Assembly: GCA_024692905.1 (NCBI GenBank)
Contig: JAILLY010000046.1
Location: forward strand, 1-52,800
Reading direction: 5' to 3'
Origin: Lachnospiraceae bacterium
Lineage (GTDB): Bacteria > Bacillota > Clostridia > Lachnospirales > Lachnospiraceae
DNA: 52,800 nt
The stretch's first letter is position 1. Every line of letters begins with the position of its first letter. The position numbers and the translations under genes are program-made. The notes under the pieces were generated by a model that saw only the letters and a program-made list of their open reading frames with translations, did not search any database and had not been told where the DNA came from. Shown piece by piece: positions 23,480 to 34,500 of the stretch.

Positions 23480-25360
23480 ATGTGCGGAATATTCGGAGTC
23501 ATAAATATGAAGATCGACAGGGAGCTTGCCGATAAATGCGTGGACCGCATGGAGCACAGGGGACCTGACGGACGCGGAGTGTGGCAGGAAAAGGGAACGA
23601 CCCTCGGACACAGGAGGCTTGCGATCCTGGACCTTACACAGGGCGGGGCCCAGCCCATGATATATCCTCCTTCGCCGGACGGTAAGGGAAGATATGTACT
23701 GTCCTTTAACGGGGAGATATATAATTTCGTTGAGATAAGGGAAGAGCTTAAGCTTAAGGGATATGATTTCAGGGGTGATTCGGATTCGGAGGTCATCCTT
23801 GCTTCATACATGGAGTGGGGTGAGAAATGCCTTGGTAAGTTCAACGGCATGTGGGCGTTCCTCATATGGGACCGCAGGGAAGAGAGACTGTTCATAGCAA
23901 GGGACCGCTTCGGCGTGAAACCCCTGTATTATGCGGAACTTGAGGATAATGCCCTTGCGTTCGGTTCCGAGATGAAGGTGTTAACGCCGCTCATGGGCGA
24001 GGTTAAGCCGAACCGGGCTCTTGTTACCGATCCTTCACGCATCGTATTCTACGAGAGCACGGATGAATGCGTGCTTGAAGGGATAAAGCGTTTTCCCGCC
24101 GGATCCTATGCCTATGCGGACTCAAACGGCATGAAGATAACGCGCTGGTGGGATACGCTCGACCATCTTGTGACTGTGCCTGCCGATTATGATAAACAGG
24201 TCATGCAGCTTCGGGAGATGTTCCTTGATGCGTGCAGGTTAAGGATGAGGAGTGACGTTACGATAGGCACCGCGCTCTCGGGCGGGATCGATTCCTCCGC
24301 CGTGATATGCTCGATGGCGCATCTTGCAGCGGACGCACAGTCACCCGACGCGAGGATGAACAGGGACTGGCAGCATGCGTATGTTGCGACTTTCCCCGGA
24401 ACGACGATGGATGAATCCGTTTATGCAAGAAAGGTAACGGACCATCTTAAGATAAACAGTACCTTCGTTGATATCGATCCGGTTAAGGCGATCGATAAGC
24501 TTGATGATCTCATATACCTTTTCGAGGATGTGTATCTTACAAGCCCCATCCCGATGATGCTCCTTTACGGAGCCCTCAGAGAGGATCATACGCTTGTTAC
24601 GATAGACGGACACGGGGCGGATGAACTGTTCGGGGGATATACCTTTGATTTTATACACGCGCTCCGGGACGCGCGCGGCAGGACCGAGAGGGATATGGTG
24701 CTTGATGCATATACTGGCAGCTTCCCGAAGGACGGCAGCAATATAGCTCTTAAGAATACGGGCAGGACCTCGGTTTATCTTAATTACATGAAGCGGAGGC
24801 TTAAGGATGCGTTAAAGAGCGGGAGCGAGCCGTATAAGAAGGTCAGGGCGGCGGGAGATCCGCGATATGAAGCCATGGATACGCTCGGGAAGATACTGTA
24901 TGCGTCATCCCATGAAACGATACTTCCCACGCTGCTCCGTAACTACGACCGCTACAGCATGGCAAACGGTGTTGAGATAAGGATGCCTTTCATGGATCAC
25001 CGTATAGTCAGCTTCGCGATGTCGCTTGGCTGGAAGAGCAGGCTGCACGGCGGTTTCAGCAAGTCGATTGTAAGAGATGCCATGGCACCCTTCATGCCTA
25101 AAGAGATAGCATACAGACGGACTAAGATAGGCTTCAACACGCCGATAGTCGAATGGATGCAGGGTCCGCTTAAGGAATATTTCACCGATATCATCACGTC
25201 AGAGTCATTCAGGACATGCACTCTTATCGATCCTTCTTCTGTGGCAGCAGCGGTGTCTGCGGTCATAAACGATAAGGACGCGACTTTTGCCATGGGCGAA
25301 CGGGCCTGGAGCATGCTTTATCCTTATCTTTGGGAGAAGAACGTGGCGGGACGTTTCTGA
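23480..25360 (+). CDS. asnB: Asparagine synthetase (glutamine-hydrolysing)
   Basis: A 626-residue class II glutamine amidotransferase. Cys2 after the initiator Met is the nucleophile (MCGIFGVIN); RMEHRGPDG, LSFNGEIYN and DSDSEV are the glutaminase loops. The synthetase domain has the PP-loop SGGIDSS (267-273) and DGHGADELFGGY near 380. The ATG at 23480 is required to place Cys at position 2; an earlier in-frame ATG at 23426 is ruled out. It lies 4 bases after a glycosyltransferase gene, a setting in which AsnB homologs often amidate sugar carboxyls or peptide groups of surface polymers rather than make free asparagine. Which one applies cannot be read from sequence. Confidence 0.9.
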   Translation: MCGIFGVINMKIDRELADKCVDRMEHRGPDGRGVWQEKGTTLGHRRLAILDLTQGGAQPMIYPPSPDGKGRYVLSFNGEIYNFVEIREELKLKGYDFRGDSDSEVILASYMEWGEKCLGKFNGMWAFLIWDRREERLFIARDRFGVKPLYYAELEDNALAFGSEMKVLTPLMGEVKPNRALVTDPSRIVFYESTDECVLEGIKRFPAGSYAYADSNGMKITRWWDTLDHLVTVPADYDKQVMQLREMFLDACRLRMRSDVTIGTALSGGIDSSAVICSMAHLAADAQSPDARMNRDWQHAYVATFPGTTMDESVYARKVTDHLKINSTFVDIDPVKAIDKLDDLIYLFEDVYLTSPIPMMLLYGALREDHTLVTIDGHGADELFGGYTFDFIHALRDARGRTERDMVLDAYTGSFPKDGSNIALKNTGRTSVYLNYMKRRLKDALKSGSEPYKKVRAAGDPRYEAMDTLGKILYASSHETILPTLLRNYDRYSMANGVEIRMPFMDHRIVSFAMSLGWKSRLHGGFSKSIVRDAMAPFMPKEIAYRRTKIGFNTPIVEWMQGPLKEYFTDIITSESFRTCTLIDPSSVAAAVSAVINDKDATFAMGERAWSMLYPYLWEKNVAGRF

Positions 25361-25418
25361 CCGTTTCCCGGGCGCACTTCCGGACTGTTTTTTTTCTTTG
25401 GATTTCTGCTATTTCAAG

Positions 25419-25447
25419 TGTACAAATCACTTCATATCTGCTATAAT
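25419..25447 (+). promoter_or_regulatory. Promoter of the giant LRR gene
   Basis: TGTACA (25419-25424), a 17-base spacer, and TATAAT (25442-25447) preceded by TGC, an extended -10. The leader to the ATG at 25552 is about 100 bases. Confidence 0.6.
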
Positions 25448-25551
25448 TATTATCACATTTCATACAAATAATGACGGCAAATAGTTTACCACACCATGCA
25501 ATTACATCTGAAATGCCATCCAAAACCTGTTTTAGAAAGCGAGGACATGAT

Positions 25552-28500
25552 ATGAAGAAAAGGATTTCGAGGATCATTGGTTTGCTTCTTTCGGCCGGAA
25601 TGGTAATGACATCGGTCCCTGTTGAAGCGCTGGCTTATGACGAGCCGGTCGATGTTATAGAGGAGATGATTCCTGACATCGATGAGATTGACATAACATC
25701 TGAAGATGTTGAGATCATCACGGAGGATATTCCGGCCGGCTACGAAAATGAAGCTGTTTTGGAAGATGATATTGATATGGATATAGATCCGTATGATGGA
25801 GAGACCGGATCCGGGACAGAAGAAGAGATTGAAGAAGAGACCGATATCCCCCGCTACGGTGATCCCGCAACGGGCGGAGATTGCGGCAAGACCGGTGAAG
25901 ATGAAGTAACATGGGCCATTACCGGACAGGGAAATAATCTTACGCTTACCATTTCAGGTACCGGCGCGATGGCGGATTTTTCCAGCAGTTCATACCAGCC
26001 CTGGAAGGATTCCCGGAATAACATAAAAACCCTTGTTATAGAGACAGGGGTCACGTCCATAGGAAATTACGCATTCCAGTCTTTCAAGTATGTGACTTCA
26101 GTTACAACTCCCGGAAGCGTTACCTCGATCGGCTCATATGCTTTTGGCGATTGTGATGCCGTAACCTCGATCATTCTTCCCGCGAGTGTTATCGGGATCG
26201 CAAATGCCGCGTTTAACGGCTGCGATAACCTTGCATCGATAAATATCCCTGCCGATCTTGAAGCGATCCAGAACGATACATTTACAAGTTGTAAAAACCT
26301 CGCGACCGTGACCATACCCGAAGGCAGCAATTTAAAGTCCATAGGCTCGCAGGCCTTCAGATACTGCGAGAAGCTCACTGCCATCGCACTGCCGGAAGGG
26401 CTTACATCGATCGGAAGCCGAGCGTTTGACAGCTGTACGGGCTTTTCGTCTTTTACACTTCCGTCTACACTTACAACATTGGGTTCATATGCTTTCTACA
26501 ACTGCACCAACCTTACTTCCATTGAGCTCCCTGCCTCGCTGACAACCATGGATACAAATGTATTTTACGGATGTTCAAAGCTTGCAGCGGTAACCTTTGC
26601 CGAAGGGTTTACGTTCACTAAGATTCCGAATAATACGTTTTATAACTGCAGGGCTCTTACCGCTATTACGATACCGGCCTCGGTGACCACTGTCGGTGAA
26701 TATGCATTCTACGGATGCTCCGCTCTTGCGACCGTGACTTTTGCGGGAACACCTGCCGTGACGACCATAAGCGATCATGCTTTCCAGTCATGCACGGTTC
26801 TTTCGCAGTTCGAGATACCGGCTTCGGTGACGACTATCGGAACATATGCGTTTCAAAACTGTGATGCTCTTGCTTCCGTAGAATTTCCCGCAGGCCTTAC
26901 GACGCTTAAAGATCATGCATTCCAGTATTGCGATGTCCTTAAGACGGTCAAATTTAACGGGACAACGCTTACTCTCAATACCACCAATGATTCATATGTT
27001 TTCGACGGTTGTCCGAAGCTTGATACCGTGACCCTTCCGGCCGGACTTACCACCATTCCAAAGGGCTGGTTTGAAGCGTGTACTTCCCTTGAGTCGATCG
27101 AAATACCTTCAACGGTAACAACGATAGGTGAAAGCGCGTTTAACAGCTGCAGCAAGCTTGACGGAGTTGAGCTTCCCTCCGTACTGGTATCTCTGGGTAC
27201 AAACACTTTTAAAAACTGTACTTCGCTTACCGCACCGGAGATCCCTGAAACAGTCACAACGCTTGGTGATAATACATTTGAGGGCTGTATCGGACTTTCC
27301 TCCTTTTCTTCCGGCAGTATAACGACTACGGGTTCGGAAGTCTTTAAAGGATGTACCGGTCTTGCGACCTGCAGCCTTCCGAAGATAACAAAAGTAACGA
27401 ACAGTATGTTTATAAACTGTTCGTCTCTTGAGAGCTTTACGGTGCCGGATACCGCGACCGAGATTGCTTCAAATGCATTTAACGGCTGTGCTTCACTTGC
27501 CACGTTCATTTTTGCGGGAACGTCCAAGGTAGGAAAAATATACAGCAGTGCGTTTAAAAACTGTACTTCGCTTACGTCGATAAACATACCCGCGAGCGTG
27601 ACCACGCTTGAGCAGAACGCGTTTGACGGATGCACCTCGCTTACAGCGATAAATGTGGATGAAAACAATACGGCATTTTACGACATTAACGGCGCCGTAT
27701 ACAGGATGTCCGACAATATCCTGTATATAAAGCCCGCTGCTTACACGGGCAATATCACAGTAAGTGAAGGTGTGACCAAACTTACCACAACATATTTTAA
27801 AGGAAATACAACCGTAACGACGATAAATCTTCCCGCTTCCATAACAACGATAGATGAGGGAGCGCTTGAGGGCTGTACGGCTCTTGAAACAGTAACGTTT
27901 GCTGAAGGTTCGGCACTTACGACGATAGGCAAGAAAGCATTCTATAACTGTACATCTCTTGAAACGATCGTGCTCCCCGCCGGAGTGACTTCGATCGGGG
28001 AGAGTGCTTTTGAAAACTGTTCGTCTCTTGCTTCCATAAACGTGCCCAAAGGAGTGACTTCTTTCCCGAATTATCTGTTCAAAGGCTGTACGGATCTTGC
28101 AACGGTGACATTTGCGCAGGATTCGACGATGACGACTCTTGGCGGGCAGTATGCATTTCAGAACTGCGAATCTCTTGAGAGCTTCACTGTCCCTTCGAGC
28201 GTTACCACTATAGGAGGCCGGGTGTTCTATGGATGTACGGGGCTTCAGAACATCACCCTGCCTGACAGTGGTCTTACAACCATTGATTATCAGGCGTTCT
28301 ACGGCTGTACCGCGCTTACGGGCATAACGCTCAAGTCGGGACTTACGAAAATCGGATATGGTGCATTCCAGGATTGTACTTCAATAACCTCGGTGTCACT
28401 TCCTTCAGGCATCACGTCATTCGGAGATGATATATTCAAAGGCTGTACCTCCCTTAGCAGCGCAACGATCCCCAATGACTATCAAACGCTTGGTAAGTAT

Positions 28501-31500
28501 ATGTTCCAGGGCTGTACCTCACTTACGACCTTGAATCTTCCCACAAGCCTGAAAACGATCCCGACATGCTTCCTTTTAGGGGCGACCTCCTTAAATAAGA
28601 TAACGATCCCGTCGTCGGTCACTGCGATCAACGGTTCCGCTTTTTCCGGCTGTACTTCGCTTATTTCGGTCACGATACCCGACAGTGTTACGGATATCGA
28701 AGATGCATTCCGAGCCTGTACGAACCTTGCCACAATAACATTCTCCGGGACGCCGAAGATTACTCAATTCTGTACGCATGCCTTCTACGGCTGTACATCC
28801 CTTTCGAACTTTAAGATACCTTCATCGGTAACAAAGATCTATAGTCAGGCCTTTTACGGATGTACCGGTCTTACGGTGATAGTGATACCAGCGAGTGTTA
28901 CCAGTCTTGACAGAAACGCGTTTGATGGCTGTACATCCCTTACCGCGGTAAATGTTGCTTCCGGCAATACCGTTTATTACAGTGAAGGCGGCATAGTATA
29001 TACAAAGTCTGATGGCAGGGAGTACTTACGTCCGCCTGGGGTCGAACCGGCCGTGACCACTATTGATAAAGCCTGGTATACAAAGTGGTGCCAGACCCAC
29101 GATCCCCAAAACGTGATCATACCCAAAACGGCTACGAGTATTTCGGCATATGCTTTCCAGAGCAAGAAAGATATTATCAGCGTTAAGTTTGAATCCGGAT
29201 CAAAGCTCAGGACGGTAGGCATTCAGGCGTTTGAGAACTGCTCAAATCTTACCTCCATAACCCTGCCTGCAACCGTAACTTCCATAGAACAGCAGGCGTT
29301 CAATGGTTGTTCAAGCCTTAAGAGCATAGTGATCCCGGCTTCCCTTACGTCCCTCGGACGCAGGGCCTTCGATGGCTGTTCATCTCTCGGAGGCAGCATA
29401 ACGCTGCCGGAAAGTCTTACCAGCATAAACGATTATGCTTTCGAGGACTGCACGAGCCTTTCGGGTGTGACAGTAAACTGCAGAGCTACGGGCAAGGATA
29501 TGTTCAAAGGCTGTACCGGACTTAAGACCATAAAGTTTACCGAAGGCACAGTCACCGGCATAGCCGATTATTCATTCCAGGACTGTACCTCTGTATCATC
29601 CGTTGTTATACCGAAGTCGGTAACGCATGTCGGATACTGCTCGTTTAAGGGAATGTCAGGCCTTACGAAGCTCACGCTTAATGAGGGACTTACAAGAATC
29701 GGAGGCAGCGCCTTTGCGGACAACGTAAAACTTTCCGAGGTTACGGTTCCCTCTACAGTCACAAACGTAGAAAGCGAAGTGTTTAGAAATTGCACGTTGC
29801 TGAAAAAGGCTGTGCTCAAACATGATCCTGCATCGTACAACAACTCAATGTTTTACGGCTGTACATCCCTTGCGACGGTAAGCCTCCCGGCGGGAACCAC
29901 GGCCATTCCCCAGTATATGTTCTGGGGCTGTACATCGCTTAAGACACTCAGTCTTCCTGAGTCACTTAAAACGATCAAAAGCGGGGCTTTCCAGAATTCC
30001 GGCTTAAGTGAGCTTACGATACCTTCCGGAGTTACCCAGATTAATGACAGTGCGTTCAGCGGGTGTGCGTTGCTTAAGGATCTTACGCTTCCGGCAACGC
30101 TGACGAATCTGGGAGGCAGCGTCTTTTATGGCTGTACATCTCTCAAGAATATTACGATCCCCGCAACCGTAACGACCATGGGAAACTATGTGTTTGCCAA
30201 CTGTACCGGGCTTGAAAGCGTCAGGATTGAATCCGTAAAAACAGGAAGCTACACATTCAGAGGCTGTACATCTCTTGGCTCTGTTTATCTCGGACCGGGT
30301 GTCACTGACTTCGATGCAACCGCGTTTGAAGGATGCGACGCTCTTACGGAAGTGAATGTTGATGAAAACAATACTGCATTTTATTCCATAGACGGTATCG
30401 TTTATTCTTCGGCGGGAGCCCTGTGTTATTGTCCTCCCTGCTGGGAAGCCACGGAAACACTGACATTTGATCCGGCTACCACATCGATCCCTGCAGGCGT
30501 GTTCAGTGGGAACAGTAATATAACTTCGATCGTGATACCTGCCAATGTGAACAGTCTCGGGGCCGGTGTTTTTAAAAACTGTACAGGACTGCGTACAGTT
30601 ATATTTGAGGCAGGAAGCCGGCTTACCGCAATTCCGGAATCGGCATTTGAAGGCTGCAGTGATCTTAACAGGGTCATTTTCAGGGGTGATTCGTTTCTTG
30701 CTTCGATCGGAACGAAGGCTTTCAAAGGCTGCGCGGATCTGACAGAGATAAGATTCGAAAATAACAACAGAGATATAGTGATAGGTGAATATGCTTTTTA
30801 TAACTGCCGCTCGCTGAAGGGATTATTTGACAACGGTACCTATGAGTCTCTTGGCAATATCGGGCTTGGAGCGTTCTATAACTGCTATGAGATCGAACAT
30901 CTCCATTTCGGCGCTACCGCATCCCATATCATAATATATACGATGGATGAGGCTGATGACGACCCTTTTGCCGGCTGCGACGGGCTCAAGGTCTTTACTG
31001 TCGATGAAGACAACCCCAAGCTTTATGCCGTCGACGGAGTACTGTTTGACAGAAGTCATGTCCGGGGAGAAGAAAACTACGGAAATACTCTGGTCAAGTA
31101 CCCCGAAGGAAAAGCCGGAGAAGAATACACCATACCCGAAGGCGTAAAGACAGTCGCTCCTTATGCTTTCTGCAAGAACACTGAGCTTGCTAAGGTAACG
31201 GCATCGTCATCGCTTGAATATATCCTGTACAAATCTTTTGCATATACGGAGATCGGTGAACTGGTATTTCCGGGCACGGCACTTAAGTCTCTCGGAACCC
31301 AGTGCTTCAGGAACAGTGATGAGCTTCAGGAACTGGATCTGAGCGCGATGACCGGTATGACCGATATAGCGAAGTATGCATTTCTCAATTGCGACGGCTT
31401 TGAAACGATAAGACTTCCGGGCAGCCTGACTTCCGTAGGAGAATATGCATTTTACAGCTGCATGGTTAAGGATATGGAGCTTCCCGATACCGTCACATCA

Positions 31501-34500
31501 ATAGGTGAGTATGCATTCTATGGATGCAGCCGCTGGAGTAATGCCACGGTACCCGCATCGCTCACGGGTCCGATTGAAAAATATACGTATTATAACTGTG
31601 ACGGCTTAAAGAAGATCATCATACCCGAAGGGGTTACCACGATAGGTGATTACGCATTTGAAGACTGTTCAAATGCGGATGAACTTACTTTTTCGGGGAC
31701 ACCGTCTATCACGTCAATAGGTTTCTGCGGTTTTTACGGCTGCAGCAGACTTAAGGAGGTTATTCTCCCGGAGTCACTCACGACCCTTGGCAGTGTCGTG
31801 TTTGCAAACTGCAGCAAGCTTGAGAGAGCTGAATTCCCTGCTTCCCTGGTAACGCTTGAAAACAGATCGTCGTACCAGAACCGTTCAAGCTGTGTATTTT
31901 ACGGCTGCAAGAAATTAAGGCAGCTTATCGTAAAGAATGATAACATGATATTCCCGAGATATCTGTTTGCAGAGAATGCTTCGGGTCAGGAAGTGTACTT
32001 ATACGGGAACGAGGGATCAAAGACCGAAGCGTATGTGAGTACGTATAACGAAGGCCAGATAATCCCTCACTTCGTGCTTATCAATAAGCTCGATACGGAA
32101 GAAGATCCCGGAAAGGACAGCGGCGATCCCGCAGATCCTACGGAAGGGACCATCCGTGGGGCCGGTGATGTTGAACTGTCATGGAGCCTCAGCAATGATG
32201 GGAAGAAGCTTACGATAAGCGGAACCGGTGCGATGATCGATAATACCCGGAATTATGAACTCATAGGAGCGCCGTACAGCGCCGGGTTCCCCTGGTATTC
32301 AAATGATACCGTAGAGGAGATAGTGATCGGAGAGGGTATAACATATATTGAAGGATTCTCCGGTATGGAGTCTCTGAAAAAGGTGACTCTTCCCGCCACT
32401 CTTACGGGGATCGGCTACTATGCCTTCTATATGGACGGCCGGTTTGATACAGTCAACCTTCCCGATGCTCTTAAATCAATAGGTAATTATGCGTTTGCAT
32501 ATACCGGACTGTCCGGGATTACCATACCTTCGGGTGTTGTGACACTTAACCCGGGTGTGTTCAGGGGCTGTTCGGCACTTACAGGCATAACATTAAATGA
32601 AGGTCTTGAAACTGTGGGCGGTTATGCCCTGGCGGGATCGGGACTTACGCAGCTTAACATACCCGCCACCGTAACATCCTTTGACTCTACGGCATTGGAA
32701 GGCTGTAATGATCTGTTGACGCTGACTGTCAGCGAGGGAAATGATAAATACTTCGTTACGGATGACGGCGTTCTCATGGGATCGGCCGATGGTGAAACGT
32801 ACTTTGTGTGGGCGAATTTCGAAGGGACCGAAAATATAGGCGGTGTCGACACCAAGGTTCTATACATATCTGCCGGCGTAGGGGAAATAAGCATGTCCTT
32901 GTTCAGAAATAAAAAGGATTATGCTTATGTATATGTGGATGAAGGAAATGAATACTATAAGGCCAATGCGGCCCATACCGCAATTTATTCCAAGGACGGC
33001 AAGGTCCTGTGTCTTGTACCGGGACTTGTTGACGGAGAATTTGTGGTAGATAACGGTACTAAAGAGATCGCCGAATATGCCTTCTATGATTGCGGTAAGA
33101 TCACAAAGGTGACCATCCCCGACAGCGTATACAAGATAGGCGCCTTTGCATTCGGGAACTGCGTCGGCCTTAAGGAAGCTAAACTGCCGGCTAAGCTTGG
33201 TGCGCTGCCGTCATATGCGTTTTATGGCTGCGGCCGGTTGAAGACGATAGATCTTCCGGCCAGCCTGACGGCACTTGGTTACAGTGCATTCTACGGCTGC
33301 CGGAGTCTTGCGGAAATAAATATCCCGGCAGGACTTACGGAACTCGGGTCAAACTGTTTCAACGGCTGTTCATCCCTTGTTTCGGTCAATATCCCTTCGG
33401 GGATTAGTGAGATCCCGACAAATTGCTTCTATGCCTGCACTAAACTCAGGAAGGTCGGACTCAGTGAAGGTTTAAAGGTCATAGACGAGTATGCCTTCAA
33501 TAACTGCAAAGCACTCGGAAGCCTGATGCTGCCTGAAGGTTTTCTCAGGATAAACCAGAATGCGTTCTGTTACTGCTCGTCGCTTGCAAGGATCGATATG
33601 CCCGAGAGCCTTGAGTATATATACTATACCGATAAATGGGTGACCAATGATGACGGTGAGGAAGAATTCGTAAGCTCCGTAACGGCGTTTGATTTCGCTT
33701 CGGGAGCCCTCTATTTCTACGGTCCGGCTGGAAGCTTCGCCGAAAGCTGGGTAGAGGATAAATATTACAGGGACGAGAATAAAGAATATACATATTTTGC
33801 GTTCCAGGCGACCGGCTCAAGAAAATACCATATAACCTATATGCTCGATCCCGAGCAGGGCGAATTCAACGACGAACTTAATCCGACATCCTACAGGACG
33901 ACCGACGGAGAGATAGTATTTAAGCCCGCGACCAGACAGGGATCCTGCTTTGGCGGATGGTATCTAGACAGTGAACTCGCAACGCCCATAGAGGGATTCG
34001 TACCGGTTACGATGGCCAGGGATCTTACGGTATATCCTAAGTGGCTTGAACAGTATACGGTGACGCTCAATTCGGACGGCGGTATCTTTGATACGATGAC
34101 TGTGACCGAAGGCAGCTCCGTTGACGAAAAGGGCTGGGATAAGCCGGTTAAAGACGGGTATACCTTCATCTGCTGGACGGATGAAGCAGGCAATGCTTAT
34201 GATACCGGCCTGCCCGTGACCGCCAATCTTACGCTTGAGGCTTTATTCGCTGCCAATAACACGATATCGGTCGCTCCGCCCGAAGCTGATGTTAAATCAG
34301 GCGCGGTACCTGAGGGGATATCCGTATCACTTTCATGTGCAGATGCCGGTGCGGATATTTATTACACGATCGATGGAACGGATGTTACAAACGGTGTTGA
34401 TCTGTCTGGTTCGGCAGTCATCTATGAAGACAGTATAAAACTTACCAAAGAACTGCTCCATGAAGGAAAAATCACTCTCAAGGCGGTGGCATCAAAGGGT

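Noticed and set aside
25361-25400. Possible terminator after asnB (CCGG arms followed by eight T).
   Set aside because: Only a 4-bp core pairs, so it is not listed despite the T run; termination here remains plausible.
25471-25551. Earlier in-frame ATG for the giant LRR protein.
   Set aside because: It lacks a ribosome binding site and would bury the signal peptide behind 27 non-signal residues.
26041-33770. Regularly spaced DNA repeats considered as a CRISPR-like array.
   Set aside because: The repeats are in one continuous reading frame with LRR periodicity and have no spacers.
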